A stretch of 64,000 nucleotides of DNA from Streptococcus ovis DSM 16829 (GTDB lineage: Bacteria > Bacillota > Bacilli > Lactobacillales > Streptococcaceae). Below the pieces are notes generated by a model. That model had not been told where the DNA came from and made no database searches. It was given only the letters and a program-made list of their open reading frames with translations. Location of the stretch: NCBI RefSeq assembly GCF_000380125.1, contig NZ_KB904581.1:52381-116380 (forward strand), read 5' to 3'. Position 1 is the first letter of the stretch. Each line of letters begins with the position of its first letter. The position numbers and the translations under genes were made by a program. This document shows positions 36,282 through 46,330 of this stretch, piece after piece.

Positions 36282-38005
36282 TCTGCCACCTCCTGTCGGT
36301 GTTGAGATTGATGAATTTCACGATAAATTGGATTCGTTACAAGCAAGTCTTCATGACTTCCCAAACCAACCTGTTCTCCCTTATCTAGGACTAAAATTTG
36401 TTGTGCCTTAGCTAGACTACTTGTCCTCTGTGAAATCATAATAACGGTTTTGTCTGGCATCTCACTTTCCAAAGCCTGCAAAAAACGACTTTCTGTCAGA
36501 TAGTCCAAAGCAGAGGTTGCGTCATCCAACAGTAAGATAGGCGCTGGTTGTAGCAAGGCGCGAGCAATGGTTAAACGCTGTCTTTGTCCTCCAGAAAAAT
36601 TTCGACCAAAGGCTTCAACCTTTGTTGCTAAACCATCTTTGGCCTGTAAAAATTCACTAGCCTGTGCAATATCTAATGCTCTCCAAATTGCTTCATCAGT
36701 TACATCGTTCAAACCCAAAGTTAAATTCGATCGCACATCTCCACTGAAGAGTTGGGCTTGTTGAGGGACAAGAGCAAAGGATTCACGCCACGATTTTAAA
36801 TTCTGAGGACTTTTCCCATTGTCAAATAAGAAGACATGGCCAGCAGTTGCAGGATACAGGTGCAAAAATAGATCGAATACTGTCGATTTCCCTGAACCAG
36901 TTCCTCCGATAATACCGAAAAAATCTCCTTTTTTCACTTGAAAATGGATATCTTTCAATGCTGCTTCTGCCGCGTGAGGGTAGGTAAAGTTGACCTGTTC
37001 CAAACTCAACACTAATGATTTATCCTTGTTTACCTGATTTTCTAGCGGAGCTAAAATGTCTTCAGACTGCAATTCAAAAATTTCTTTGACACGTTCAGCA
37101 CTGACAAAGGTTTGATTCAAAGTTGAAACTACCATGACAATTTTGACCAATTCCGTAAGAATTTGGAGCAAATAATTAATTAAAGCTACCAGTTGCCCCT
37201 GTTCCAACCAGTTATTTCCAATAGCGATCTTCCCCTGCCAAATCAAGGTTACAAGAGTCAGATTGACAACAAGAAAAGTCAACGGTGTCAAGGCTGCTGA
37301 CCAATAGCCAGCCTTCATTTGTTCGCCCAGATAGACTTGATTTTGCTCTTCAAATCCTGCCATTTCACGTTCTTTTTGTCCAAAGGCACGAATAACACGA
37401 ACACCTAATACATTTTCCTGAACCAGACCTACCATCTTGTCTAAAGTTTGACGAATTTGAGCGAATAACTGACTGGATACTCGTGAAATAACGATGACGA
37501 TTATGAATAACACAATCACCATGGCTAAGAATAAAACGGAAAGACGAGGACTGATCGAAAAAGCTAAAATTAGCGCTCCAAACACCACGATAGGTGCCCG
37601 GAGAAACAGCCGTAAAAAGGTGTTTATGCCTGTTTGGATTTGCAAGGTATCACTCGATAACCTCGTCAACAAACTAGAAGCTGAAAATGAATCGCGACTG
37701 GACTTGGGCAAAGATAGAACTTTTTGGTACAAATCCATTGTCAAATCTCTCGTAAACCCAACTGCTGCTTTTGCAGAATAATATTGTGCCGTAATAGCTA
37801 CCACAACACCAATGACAGCTAGTACAACTAGTAATAAAACCATAGCAACCAAGTCTCCTTGGTTGCCACTAGGAATAATAGAGTCAACAATGAAAGCGAT
37901 GACCAAGGGAACAGTTAGCTCAAAAGAAGCTTCTAGCAATTTAAAGACAGGTCCTAGAATCGATTCTTTGAGATAGTTCCGAAAATAATGCAGTAAAGAT
38001 GTCAT
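36278..38005 (-). CDS. ABC exporter half-transporter, degenerate-site subunit
   Basis: 575 aa, six membrane helices then an ATPase domain with Walker A GGTGSGKST and signature FSGGQRQRLTIARA. Walker B is ILLLDDATSALD, with aspartate in place of the catalytic glutamate, and the H-loop is IMISQRTSS, with glutamine instead of histidine. This is the degenerate half of a heterodimeric exporter whose other half has a normal site. It starts 2 bp after the pta stop codon, so it is expressed with the relQ-nadK-rlu-pta genes, an unusual place for an efflux pump. Confidence 0.9.
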   Translation of the reverse strand: MTSLLHYFRNYLKESILGPVFKLLEASFELTVPLVIAFIVDSIIPSGNQGDLVAMVLLLVVLAVIGVVVAITAQYYSAKAAVGFTRDLTMDLYQKVLSLPKSSRDSFSASSLLTRLSSDTLQIQTGINTFLRLFLRAPIVVFGALILAFSISPRLSVLFLAMVIVLFIIVIVISRVSSQLFAQIRQTLDKMVGLVQENVLGVRVIRAFGQKEREMAGFEEQNQVYLGEQMKAGYWSAALTPLTFLVVNLTLVTLIWQGKIAIGNNWLEQGQLVALINYLLQILTELVKIVMVVSTLNQTFVSAERVKEIFELQSEDILAPLENQVNKDKSLVLSLEQVNFTYPHAAEAALKDIHFQVKKGDFFGIIGGTGSGKSTVFDLFLHLYPATAGHVFLFDNGKSPQNLKSWRESFALVPQQAQLFSGDVRSNLTLGLNDVTDEAIWRALDIAQASEFLQAKDGLATKVEAFGRNFSGGQRQRLTIARALLQPAPILLLDDATSALDYLTESRFLQALESEMPDKTVIMISQRTSSLAKAQQILVLDKGEQVGLGSHEDLLVTNPIYREIHQSQHRQEVAE

Positions 38006-38007
38006 GT

Positions 38008-38994
38008 TTACAACGCATCCACGGCTTGTGCTGCAGTGATGATCCCCAACTTGTAGACATCTTCTGAACTACAACCGCGTGAGAGGTCATTGACTGGTTT
38101 GTTCAAACCTTGAAGAACAGGTCCAACCGCTTCAAATCCACCTAAACGCTCTGCAATTTTGTAGGCAATATTACCTGCTTCGATAGCTGGGAAAATAAAG
38201 ACATTTGCCTGTCCAGCTACTGGGCTATTTGGTGCTTTCAAACGGGCTGTATTTGGCTCCAAGGCCGCATCCATTTGTAATTCACCGTCCAAAACAAGAT
38301 CAGGACGCAATTCTTGTGCCAAACGAGTTGCCTCCACAACCTTATCTACATGAGGACCTGCACCAGAACCTTTTGTAGAGTATGAAATCATAGCAATCTT
38401 TGGATCAATACCAAATGTTTTTGCTGTTGCAGCAGACTGGATAGCAATTTCAGCTAGCGCTTCTGCATCTGGATCAATATTGATTGCACAGTCACCGAAA
38501 ATGTATTTGTGCTCATCTTTCACCATTAAGAAAACACCTGAAGTCCGTTTGACGCCTGGTTTTGTCTTAATGATTTGAAGGGCTGGGCGTACTGTATCTG
38601 CAGTTGAGTGCACTGCACCTGAAACCATTCCTTCAGCCAAACCAAGTTGCACAAGCATGACACCAAAATAGTTTACATCCCGCAAGATTTCATCTGCTTG
38701 TGATTCATCTACTTTTCCTTTACGAAGAGTAACAAATTCTTGCTTCATTGCATCAAAGTTTGCATAGTTATTCGGATCAATGACAGTAATCCCTGGATTT
38801 GAAAAACCAAAGTCTGTCAATAGTGCATGAACTTCTTCTGGCACACCTAAAATGATGGGCTCTGCCAAACCTTCAAATTTTAAACGAGCAGCCGCACGAA
38901 CAACACGTTCATCTTTTCCTTCTGGGAAAACAATTCTTAATTTTTTTCCAACGATTTTTTGTTTTAAATCACCGAATAAGCTACGAATTTCCAT
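38008..38994 (-). CDS. pta: Phosphate acetyltransferase
   Basis: Converts acetyl-CoA and phosphate to acetyl phosphate, for ATP yield through acetate kinase. 328 aa, the short Pta form. Signatures are KLRIVFPEGKDERVVRAAAR, GMVSGAVHSTADTVRPALQ and the late AIEAGNIAYKIAERLGGFEAVGPVLQGLNKPVNDLSRG. It is the fourth gene of the relQ operon, 12 bp after the pseudouridine synthase gene. Confidence 0.95.
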   Translation of the reverse strand: MEIRSLFGDLKQKIVGKKLRIVFPEGKDERVVRAAARLKFEGLAEPIILGVPEEVHALLTDFGFSNPGITVIDPNNYANFDAMKQEFVTLRKGKVDESQADEILRDVNYFGVMLVQLGLAEGMVSGAVHSTADTVRPALQIIKTKPGVKRTSGVFLMVKDEHKYIFGDCAINIDPDAEALAEIAIQSAATAKTFGIDPKIAMISYSTKGSGAGPHVDKVVEATRLAQELRPDLVLDGELQMDAALEPNTARLKAPNSPVAGQANVFIFPAIEAGNIAYKIAERLGGFEAVGPVLQGLNKPVNDLSRGCSSEDVYKLGIITAAQAVDAL

Positions 38995-39006
38995 TTTTAA
39001 TCTCCT

Positions 39007-39897
39007 TTAATTTGATAAATTATTTATTACGGCTTGAAAATCAACCGGTAATGGACTAGTTAATAAAAGATTTTCTTCTGTAAAAGGATTACAGAAAGAA
39101 AGCTGATGGCAATGAAGTGCCTGACGTTCAATGCCAAATGCAAGACTTCCGCCATAGAGATCGTCTCCCAAAAGAGGGAAACCAATGTGGGAAAAATGCA
39201 CACGAATTTGATGGGTTCTACCAGTATGAAGATGGATATCCACTAGGTAAATATCTCCCCAAGACTGAACGACCTCATAAGAAGTGTGAGCATACTTACC
39301 AGTCTTTGTGACACAGCGCGTGATAATGCTATCTTCTGGACGACCAATCGGCGCAATAATATCTCCCGTCGGGGCTAACTCTCCTCGCCCATGCACAAGT
39401 GCAAAATACCGCTTCTGAATTGTTTTTGCCTGCAATTGCTTGTCCATTCGAGCATGAGCATAACCATGTTTGGCAAAAAGCATGAGTCCCGAGGTATCCT
39501 TATCCAAGCGAGTTACAATATGAACTTGTTTGTTTTCGTACTCTTGCCGAAGGTAATAGCCCTTGACAAAATTTGCCATGGTTGACGAATGGAGAACACT
39601 GGGTATTGAAGCATAGCCATAAGGCTTGTTAATGACCAAAAAATGCTCATCTTCATAGACAATGTCCAAGGGGTGTTCCACAGCCTGAAGACTCCCCGTC
39701 TCGTCCGTTTCACTTGGTATATCAATGGTGACACAATCCCCCACATCCAAGAGGTAAATAGCATTTTGCTGCACCCCATTAACACGAATGTCACCACCCT
39801 TGAATTTAATTTTGGCTAAGAGACCCTTAGAAATGCCATGTTGCTTGAGAAAGGTCTTCACTTTGACATGTTGGTCTGCAATAAATTCAAAGCGCAT
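39007..39897 (-). CDS. RluA/RluD-family RNA pseudouridine synthase
   Basis: 296 aa. An N-terminal S4-like RNA-binding region (KTFLKQHGISKGLLAKIKFK) is followed by the synthase domain with YASIPSV, the catalytic-aspartate motif IVTRLDKDTSGLMLFAKHG, and GRTHQIRVHFSHIGFPLLGDDLYGG. The position in the relQ-nadK-rlu order matches Bacillus yjbO. The target uridine in rRNA or tRNA cannot be deduced. Its start codon overlaps the nadK stop by one base. Confidence 0.9.
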   Translation of the reverse strand: MRFEFIADQHVKVKTFLKQHGISKGLLAKIKFKGGDIRVNGVQQNAIYLLDVGDCVTIDIPSETDETGSLQAVEHPLDIVYEDEHFLVINKPYGYASIPSVLHSSTMANFVKGYYLRQEYENKQVHIVTRLDKDTSGLMLFAKHGYAHARMDKQLQAKTIQKRYFALVHGRGELAPTGDIIAPIGRPEDSIITRCVTKTGKYAHTSYEVVQSWGDIYLVDIHLHTGRTHQIRVHFSHIGFPLLGDDLYGGSLAFGIERQALHCHQLSFCNPFTEENLLLTSPLPVDFQAVINNLSN

Positions 39898-40715
39898 TAT
39901 TCCACCTCACCGATAAAGGCATCTTTGACCCGGTTCCAAAAACTTGTGTGGCTCGGACTAGCTACAAAGTGAATTTTGCTATTGTCAATCTGGTATTCAA
40001 TCCGATCTATCTTGTCATAAACAAAGGTACGATTGTCAATCGACAACGAGTAACGGTCATCATGTTTTGGTTCAATCACAATTTTATCCTTTTTAGGGAC
40101 AACAATGGAGGAACCCAACGTCCGATAGACACGGTTATTCAAACTGGCTACTTCTGCAATCTGCAAGGCTTCTATCGTGGGATGCAGGACCGCTCCCCCC
40201 AAAGATTTATTGTAGGCTGTTGAACCTGTCGGTGTCGAAACCGAGATACCGTCCCCTCTAAAACGTTCAAAAGGAACACCATTGATATGAACATCTGCCA
40301 CCATTGTACGTGACAGGCGCTTGACCGTTGCTTCATTCAATGCACGCGCTGTAATCTGACGTCCATCCAACATATGGACCCGAACATTTAAAATCGGATA
40401 AGAGACCTTGGCCCCTGTATCTAATTTTAAATTGTCAATCAACTTATCGACTTCAAAATCACGGTAATCTGTATAAAAACCAAGGTGACCCGTATGAATA
40501 CCTACAAAACGCACGCGATCAAGTATATTTTCATATTTATGAAAAGCTGACAATAGCATTCCATCTCCACCAATCGAAATGACAATGTCTGGATTCTTAG
40601 GTGTTAGAATAAAATTTGATTCTTTTAATTTGGTCCACAATTCTTTTGAAACTGCTTCGCTTTTTGGATTTCGACTGCTGAGCAATGCGACTTTTTTTCT
40701 ATCTGTATTCTTCAT
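39897..40715 (-). CDS. nadK: NAD kinase
   Basis: Phosphorylates NAD to NADP, 272 aa. The GGDG motif is [16 protein letters not shown]-like segment ALNEATVKR and the substrate motif [16 protein letters not shown] follow. Start at MKNTDRKK is chosen by similarity to known streptococcal NadK proteins; an ATG three codons upstream (40722-40724) has a slightly better ribosome site and is the alternative. Either way it overlaps the relQ end, giving coupled translation. Confidence 0.94.
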   Translation of the reverse strand: MKNTDRKKVALLSSRNPKSEAVSKELWTKLKESNFILTPKNPDIVISIGGDGMLLSAFHKYENILDRVRFVGIHTGHLGFYTDYRDFEVDKLIDNLKLDTGAKVSYPILNVRVHMLDGRQITARALNEATVKRLSRTMVADVHINGVPFERFRGDGISVSTPTGSTAYNKSLGGAVLHPTIEALQIAEVASLNNRVYRTLGSSIVVPKKDKIVIEPKHDDRYSLSIDNRTFVYDKIDRIEYQIDNSKIHFVASPSHTSFWNRVKDAFIGEVE

Positions 40716-41370
40716 CTGTATCATCACTATTTCCAACGCCGTCATTCAATTTGCGGTGAGCAGGATCAAATAATGCCTGTGCTTCTTGAATTTCGTCGCG
40801 GATTTTTCGCATCTCCTCATCTAGCTGGTAAGCAATCTTAGCCGTCACTTCTAAACGGCGTTTGAGATTATCAGGGAAATTTCCCTTGTATTTATAATTC
40901 AACGAGTGCTCAATTGTTGCCCAGAAGTTCATGGACAAGGTCCGAATCTGAATCTCTGCAAGGACTGTCTTGCTTCCATTGATTGTCTCAACAGGATATT
41001 CAACGACTACATGATAGGACCGATAACCAGAGGACTTCATATTCTTAATGTAATCGCGCTCGTGAACAACGCGCATATCCTTACGCTGTCGTAGAATCTC
41101 CAATACTTCTTCTACGTCATCCACAAATTGAACCATAATGCGTAAACCTGCAATATCTTGCATGTCTTGCTCTAGATTTTCCAATTTGATGTTGCGGACA
41201 ATCATTTTTTCTTGAATCGATTCCACATGTTTCACTCGACCTGTGACAAATTCAATCGGCGAGTGGCGATTGGCCTTGCGATATTGCTTTCGAATACCAC
41301 GCAATTTGATTTTTAGTTCCCCAACCGTTTGGATGTAAGGATCTAAAAATTCTTCCCAGTTCATTTCCAT
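40699..41370 (-). CDS. relQ: Small alarmone synthetase RelQ
   Basis: GTP pyrophosphokinase without hydrolase or regulatory domains, 223 aa; makes (p)ppGpp in response to stress. Motifs include [20 protein letters not shown], the synthetase loop [34 protein letters not shown] and [35 protein letters not shown] seven bases before the ATG at 41368-41370 sets the start, seven codons inside the open frame. First gene of relQ-nadK-rlu-pta-ABC-ABC, divergent from the CYTH gene. Confidence 0.95.
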   Translation of the reverse strand: MEMNWEEFLDPYIQTVGELKIKLRGIRKQYRKANRHSPIEFVTGRVKHVESIQEKMIVRNIKLENLEQDMQDIAGLRIMVQFVDDVEEVLEILRQRKDMRVVHERDYIKNMKSSGYRSYHVVVEYPVETINGSKTVLAEIQIRTLSMNFWATIEHSLNYKYKGNFPDNLKRRLEVTAKIAYQLDEEMRKIRDEIQEAQALFDPAHRKLNDGVGNSDDTDEEYR

Positions 41371-41452
41371 CCATTCACTCCCTTCTTGCAAAAATATTCC
41401 AACAAAAAAGCCCTTAATAGTCCATTAAAATCATGAATAATAGAGACTTTTC

Positions 41453-41481
41453 TTGTCAAAAGCTATTTTTTTTTATAGAAT
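41453..41481 (+). promoter_or_regulatory. Promoter of the CYTH gene
   Basis: TTGTCA (41453-41458), 17-bp spacer, TAGAAT (41476-41481), about 47 bp before the start codon. Confidence 0.65.
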
Positions 41482-41493
41482 AGCACAAAGACT

Positions 41494-41502
41494 ATTATAC
41501 CA
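41494..41502 (-). promoter_or_regulatory. Extended -10 promoter of the relQ operon
   Basis: Minus strand TGG then TATAAT (41494-41499), about 120 bp before relQ. It lies just beyond the divergent CYTH promoter, so the two transcripts overlap at their 5' ends. Confidence 0.5.
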
Positions 41503-41528
41503 CATGAAAGGGTTTTACTCTAGTAAAA

Positions 41529-42101
41529 ATGAATCATTTAGAAATCGAATATAAAACACTCCTCACAAAATCAGAATATCTTCGTTTGCAAGGTGACTTC
41601 GCAGATGTGAACCCTATTTCTCAGACTAACCATTATATTGATACACCAAACTGTGACCTAAAACAGCATCGTTTTTCACTCCGAATTCGCTTGTTAGAAC
41701 ATGGTGCCGAACTAACTCTCAAGTGCCCACAAAAAGTCGGAAATATCGAGTACAACCAATACTTTTCTCTTGAAGATGGGAATGCTCTCGTTCAACACTT
41801 TACGCTACCAACAGGTCAAATTTATGACTTGATTGCCACTACACAAATCCCGATTGAGAATCTGAAAATTTGGGGCCATCTAACAACCAAACGTTACGAA
41901 AAACCACTCTCATTTGGTTTGGCAGCGCTTGATGAAAACCACTATAATCAGCAAACGGACTATGAATTAGAAGTTGAAGTCGAAGATGCCGAAGAAGGCA
42001 AGATTTCCTTTGACTATTACCTGAAAAAACAAGGTGTCGAATTCAAATATGCTAGCAGCAAGGTTGCACGAGCCGCTGCTTCACTCAAATCAGCCAAATA
42101 A
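41529..42101 (+). CDS. CYTH domain protein (YjbK-like)
   Basis: 190 aa single CYTH/triphosphate-tunnel domain. The ExExK signature is at residues 5-9 in LEIEYKT, followed by alternating charged strands (HRFSLRIRLLEHGAELTLK, YELEVEVEDAEEGK). These enzymes bind triphosphates with metal and hydrolyse or cyclise them; the substrate here is unknown. In Bacillus the homologue is also next to relQ and nadK, so a link to nucleotide-stress metabolism is plausible. No good ribosome site is visible. Confidence 0.85.
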   Translation: MNHLEIEYKTLLTKSEYLRLQGDFADVNPISQTNHYIDTPNCDLKQHRFSLRIRLLEHGAELTLKCPQKVGNIEYNQYFSLEDGNALVQHFTLPTGQIYDLIATTQIPIENLKIWGHLTTKRYEKPLSFGLAALDENHYNQQTDYELEVEVEDAEEGKISFDYYLKKQGVEFKYASSKVARAAASLKSAK

Positions 42102-42218
42102 GGGTTGATTTTTTGATTTTCCTGCTGAAAAAATATGGAATTTTTGATAGAATAGAAGTGTCGAATCAAATGCTGGGTTAACAGAACCCTCATAACATGA
42201 ACAAGGAGTACGATAGAC

Positions 42219-43193
42219 ATGGTTCAACCTTATGCCGATAAGCACATCAAGCTTTTTACTTTGACAGGTAATCCTGAGATTGCCCAAAAGATTTCAGAAG
42301 CAGCTGGAATCCCATTAGGCAAAGTTTCTTCACGACAATTTTCAGATGGAGAAATTCAGATTAACATTGAGGAAAGTGTTCGTGGAGTTGATGTTTATAT
42401 CATCCAATCAACAAGCTATCCCGTTAATAATCACCTCTTGGAATTGCTCATTATGGTCGATGCATGTATGCGTGCCAGTGCCAATTCTGTGACAGTTGTT
42501 ATGCCATACTTTGGTTATGCTCGTCAAGATCGTACTGCTTCTCCACGTGAACCAATCACAGCAAAATTGGTCGCAAATATGCTCGTTAAAGCTGGTGTAA
42601 CACGTGTTGTTAGCTTAGACTTACATGCTGTACAGGTTCAAGGTTTCTTTGATATTCCAGTTGATAACCTTGTCACTATTCCATTATTTGCGGAATATTA
42701 CTTAAACAAAGGGTTTACAGGCGAGGATGTTGTTATCGTGAGTCCAAAGAACTCTGGTATTAAACGTGCTCGTAGTCTGGCTGAATATTTAGATGCACCG
42801 CTCGCAATTATAGATTATGCGCAAGATGATTCCGAACGAACTGAAGGATACATCATTGGTGAAGTTGCTGGTAAAAAAGCAATTCTCATTGATGATATGC
42901 TCAATACAGGTCGTACTTTCTCAGAAGCTGCTAAGATTGTCGAAAAAAATGGAGCAACTGACATTTACGCAGTTGCCAGTCATGGTCTTTTTGCTGGTAA
43001 TGCAACTGAACTCTTAGATGCAGCACCTATCAAAGAAATCCTTGTAACAGACTCTGTTGCAAGTAAAAATGCTTTGCCTAAAAATATTGCCTTTATCACA
43101 GCTAGTGAACTCATTGCTGACGCAATTATTCGAATTCATGAAAGACGTCCAGTCAGTCCACTATTTAATGTAACACTTAACAAGAAAAACTAG
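42219..43193 (+). CDS. prs: Ribose-phosphate pyrophosphokinase
   Basis: Makes PRPP for purine, pyrimidine, histidine and NAD synthesis. 324 aa. Motifs are [51 protein letters not shown] and the PRPP loop [25 protein letters not shown] precedes the ATG. It is probably co-transcribed with the cysteine desulfurase gene 12 bp downstream. Confidence 0.96.
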   Translation: MVQPYADKHIKLFTLTGNPEIAQKISEAAGIPLGKVSSRQFSDGEIQINIEESVRGVDVYIIQSTSYPVNNHLLELLIMVDACMRASANSVTVVMPYFGYARQDRTASPREPITAKLVANMLVKAGVTRVVSLDLHAVQVQGFFDIPVDNLVTIPLFAEYYLNKGFTGEDVVIVSPKNSGIKRARSLAEYLDAPLAIIDYAQDDSERTEGYIIGEVAGKKAILIDDMLNTGRTFSEAAKIVEKNGATDIYAVASHGLFAGNATELLDAAPIKEILVTDSVASKNALPKNIAFITASELIADAIIRIHERRPVSPLFNVTLNKKN

Positions 43194-43205
43194 GAGGCTT
43201 TATCT

Positions 43206-44348
43206 TTGATTTATCTAGATAATGCTGCAACAACCTCACTTTCTTCCAAGGCTATGGACACACTCATTAAGATATCTCAAGAAAATTTTGGAAATCCTTC
43301 TAGTATTCATAGCTTTGGTCGAAAAGCAAGTCAAACACTTCGTCAAGCTAGACAAGAGATTGCGATTGCCCTGCATGCCAAACCAAACCAAATTATCTTT
43401 ACTTCAGGCGGTTCTGAAGCCGATACGTTAGCTATCCAAGGTTATGCTCTAGCGCATCAACATCAAGGTAAACACTTGATTACAACTGCTATTGAGCACC
43501 ATGCTGTATTGCATACGATGGAGTATCTGGAAAAACGTTTTGGTTTTGACATCACTTATCTGACACCTGTCAATCAGAAAATCACAGTACAACAAGTAAA
43601 AGAAGCACTTCGACCAGACACTGTTTTGGTTAGCGCAATGTTTGCTAATAATGAAACAGGTGACCTCTTGCCAATTAAAGAAATTGGTGACCTACTTCAA
43701 GAACATCAAGCGGTCTTTCATGTGGATGCCGTTCAGGCCATTGGCAAAGTTCCAATTCACCCTGAAGAACTGGGAATTGATTTTCTATCAGCCTCTGGGC
43801 ATAAGTTTCACGGTCCAAAAGGTGTCGGGTTCTTATATAGTAAACTGGCATCCTTTGACTCTCTCATCCATGGTGGAAAACAAGAAGATAAGCACCGAGC
43901 AGGAACTGAAAACATTGCGTCTATCGCCGCAATGGCAACTGCTTTAACTGAACAATTGAAGCAGGCGGACGATCACTATCAAGTAGTTCATCAATTAAAA
44001 GAAAAGTTTTTGGAGGGGCTTTCTGGAATAGACTTCTACATCAATGAATCGACCGACACACTCCCTTATGTTCTCAATATTGGATTTCCAAATCAACTCA
44101 ATGAACAATTGCTCATGCGTTTAGACCTAGCAGGTATTGCTGTATCTAGTGGTTCTGCATGCACGGCAGGCGCAATTGAAAACAGTCATGTCTTAACCGC
44201 CTACTATGGTGCTGATTCACCACGCTTAAAGGAATCCATTCGCATTAGCTTTTCAGAAGAAAATACAATACAAGAAATCGAAACAGTAACCGAAACGATT
44301 AAAGAAATAATTGGAGGTGCCCATTTATGGCATTTGAAACAAAAATAA
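43206..44348 (+). CDS. Cysteine desulfurase (NifS/IscS family)
   Basis: PLP enzyme that releases sulfur from cysteine for thiolated tRNA or cofactors, 380 aa. The PLP lysine lies in SASGHKFHGPKGVGFLY, the catalytic cysteine loop is SSGSACTAGAIENSHVL, and the start MIYLDNAATTSLSSKAMDTL is typical. TTG start (43206-43208) with AGGAGG eight bases upstream. The 22-bp overlap with DUF1831 is a common pair in lactic acid bacteria. Confidence 0.92.
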   Translation: MIYLDNAATTSLSSKAMDTLIKISQENFGNPSSIHSFGRKASQTLRQARQEIAIALHAKPNQIIFTSGGSEADTLAIQGYALAHQHQGKHLITTAIEHHAVLHTMEYLEKRFGFDITYLTPVNQKITVQQVKEALRPDTVLVSAMFANNETGDLLPIKEIGDLLQEHQAVFHVDAVQAIGKVPIHPEELGIDFLSASGHKFHGPKGVGFLYSKLASFDSLIHGGKQEDKHRAGTENIASIAAMATALTEQLKQADDHYQVVHQLKEKFLEGLSGIDFYINESTDTLPYVLNIGFPNQLNEQLLMRLDLAGIAVSSGSACTAGAIENSHVLTAYYGADSPRLKESIRISFSEENTIQEIETVTETIKEIIGGAHLWHLKQK

Positions 44349-44674
44349 CGCTCAAAGATTGTCGTTATACTTATCAAATCAACCCAGCTGTTAAAAAATA
44401 CACTCTTCGTGATAACACTTTTGAACAAACTAAGGCTGGACATTATCAACTGACGCGTATCTTAGAAGAAGTTCCGAATTCCAATGTTGGTTTCTTACTC
44501 AAAATTATTATCAATAGTGATTTGAGTGGATTTAAAATTAACATCACTGACCAATCCGGCCTACGACTGGTCAACATCTTCAAAGAGACTGTTAATCCAG
44601 TGATTCAAGAAAAATTTTACTTCTTAATGGAAAGTTTGGTTGATCGCGAAATTTTTACAAAAATAGAGCAGTAA
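44327..44674 (+). CDS. DUF1831 family protein
   Basis: 115 aa, small soluble alpha/beta protein with no catalytic motif seen. It begins MAFETKITLKDCRYTYQINP and has SNVGFLLKIIINSDLSGFKI. It overlaps the cysteine desulfurase gene by 22 bp and uses a GGAGG site inside it, so the two are made together. The fixed pairing hints at a helper role in sulfur transfer; that is inference. Confidence 0.8.
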   Translation: MAFETKITLKDCRYTYQINPAVKKYTLRDNTFEQTKAGHYQLTRILEEVPNSNVGFLLKIIINSDLSGFKINITDQSGLRLVNIFKETVNPVIQEKFYFLMESLVDREIFTKIEQ

Positions 44675-44690
44675 TCATTACCTTTAAAAG

Positions 44691-44712
44691 CAAGAGAAAA
44701 CTCTTGTTTTTT
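44691..44712 (+). terminator. Terminator after DUF1831
   Basis: Stem CAAGAG/CTCTTG with AAAA loop (44691-44706), then TTTTTT. Confidence 0.8.
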
Positions 44713-44793
44713 CCTTTTATCTGTTGATTTTTTCACAAACTTAAACTACAATAGAAGGTAAAGAATGACAAAAATAGAAATGGAGTGAAGAGT

Positions 44794-45432
44794 GTGAAAA
44801 TCGAAAAAGATGCTACTATCCCACGTGCCACAGCCAAACGTTTATCCCTCTACTATCGTATTTTTAAACGTTTTAATCGAGAAAATATTGAAAAAGCTAG
44901 TTCAAAAGAAATCGCAGAGGCTATTGGAATTGATTCCGCTACTGTACGCCGTGATTTTTCTTATTTTGGAGAATTAGGCCGACGTGGATTTGGCTATGAT
45001 GTGAAAAAATTAATGAATTTTTTTGCAGAAATTCTCAATGATAATTCGATTACAAATGTGATGTTGATTGGCGTCGGAAATATGGGTCGCGCTCTTCTTC
45101 ACTATCGCTTCCACGAACGGAATAAAATGAAAATTGTCATGGCATTTGAAGCGGATGATCATCCTGCAGTAGGTACGGTTGATCAAAATGTTCCAATTTA
45201 TGGTATCTCCCAAATTGATGAAAAAATACAAGGAACAAATACCAAGACAGCCATTCTAACGGTTCCAAGTACTGTTGCGCAAAGCGTGACAGACTCATTG
45301 GTAAAGGCTGGTGTCAAAGGAATCCTTAGCTTTTCCCCTGTGAACTTGAGTGTCCCTAAAGATGTTGTGGTACAATATGTTGATTTAACGAGTGAACTTC
45401 AAACCCTTCTCTACTTCATGAGAAAAAGTTAA
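44794..45432 (+). CDS. rex: Redox-sensing transcriptional repressor Rex
   Basis: Senses NADH/NAD and represses fermentation genes. 212 aa. N-terminal winged helix ([17 protein letters not shown], then [20 protein letters not shown]), then a Rossmann domain with [19 protein letters not shown] start at 44794-44796 is preferred because GGAG lies eight bases upstream; another GTG at 44785 would overlap that ribosome site. No Rex operator was seen in its own upstream region. Confidence 0.94.
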   Translation: MKIEKDATIPRATAKRLSLYYRIFKRFNRENIEKASSKEIAEAIGIDSATVRRDFSYFGELGRRGFGYDVKKLMNFFAEILNDNSITNVMLIGVGNMGRALLHYRFHERNKMKIVMAFEADDHPAVGTVDQNVPIYGISQIDEKIQGTNTKTAILTVPSTVAQSVTDSLVKAGVKGILSFSPVNLSVPKDVVVQYVDLTSELQTLLYFMRKS

Positions 45433-45467
45433 ACCGATAATAAATAGAAACCCAAAGACCTTAACCG

Positions 45468-45496
45468 CCACCAGTTAACTGGTGGTTTTCTTATTT
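45468..45496 (+). terminator. Terminator of rex
   Basis: Perfect 18-bp palindrome CCACCAGTTAACTGGTGG (45468-45485) followed by a T-rich tract. Confidence 0.85.
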
Positions 45497-45539
45497 TAGT
45501 CGTAGAAAAACTGGCTTGAAACCATAAAAGAAAACGAGC

Positions 45540-46220
45540 TTAAAAAAGCTCGCTTTCTTCACGAAAACTATAATACATGGATTTACCGACTATTAAGTGA
45601 TCCAATAAAACCAAGCCTAACGTTTCACATGATTCTTTCAAACGCTCTGTAAATAGTAAGTCATTACGGCTAGGGTCGATGGAGCCTGATGGATGATTGT
45701 GCACAATGATAATGGAAGTTGCCATACATTTGACAGCATAATGTAAAATTTCACGTGGTTCTGCGATACTTCGATTCACACTGCCAATAAAAATCGTCTT
45801 CTGACAAATAATTTGGTTCTGTGTATTGAGATAGATTGCAACAAGATGCTCTTGTTTTTCATTCCCCAATTCCTCCATCATCTTTCTACCGAGGCGCTCA
45901 CTTCCAAGCACTCGCTCTTCCAATATCAACTCAGATTGATTCACTCGTTTTCCTAACTCAATCATAGCCTTAATCTCAATTGCTTTGACGCGACCGATAC
46001 CAGTAAGCTTCTGAAGTTCTTCTATAGAGAGCTCTCGTAAGGCTGCTAGATTTTCTAATTTTTGCAATAAATGTTGTGATAAAACAGTTACAGGTTCATT
46101 TTTCGTTCCTGTCCGAATTAAAATGGCCAACAATTCTTGATTGCTTAGTTTTTCCGCTCCAACAGCTAACAAACGCTCACGTGGCAACAATGCTTCTTCT
46201 TTCATTTGAATCGTATACAT
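45540..46220 (-). CDS. radC: RadC family JAB-domain protein
   Basis: 226 aa. An N-terminal helix-hairpin-helix region ([21 protein letters not shown]) precedes the MPN/JAMM domain with [14 protein letters not shown], the metal site, and an upstream glutamate in the domain. Named RadC for an old repair phenotype; in streptococci a role in repair or transformation has been doubted, and the function stays open. GTAGGAGGACATCT precedes the ATG. Confidence 0.9.
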   Translation of the reverse strand: MYTIQMKEEALLPRERLLAVGAEKLSNQELLAILIRTGTKNEPVTVLSQHLLQKLENLAALRELSIEELQKLTGIGRVKAIEIKAMIELGKRVNQSELILEERVLGSERLGRKMMEELGNEKQEHLVAIYLNTQNQIICQKTIFIGSVNRSIAEPREILHYAVKCMATSIIIVHNHPSGSIDPSRNDLLFTERLKESCETLGLVLLDHLIVGKSMYYSFREESELF

Positions 46221-46287
46221 AGATGTCCTCCTACTTATCTATTCGTAATTTGAGAGAAAAGAGAAGAATTTTTCAAAATATATCCAC

Positions 46288-46326
46288 CCAAAAAAAGCTA
46301 CCTGAGCGTAAAAACCAGGTAGCTTT
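46288..46326 (-). terminator. Terminator of gyrA-srtA
   Basis: Perfect 11-bp stem AAAGCTACCTG (46294-46304 and 46316-46326) with a T run on the minus strand, just after the srtA stop. Confidence 0.9.
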
Positions 46327-46330
46327 CGTT

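Noticed and set aside
34533-38005. Naming the ABC exporter SatAB/PatAB
   Set aside because: Heterodimer architecture fits, but the sequences do not resemble what I remember of PatA; alignment would be needed.
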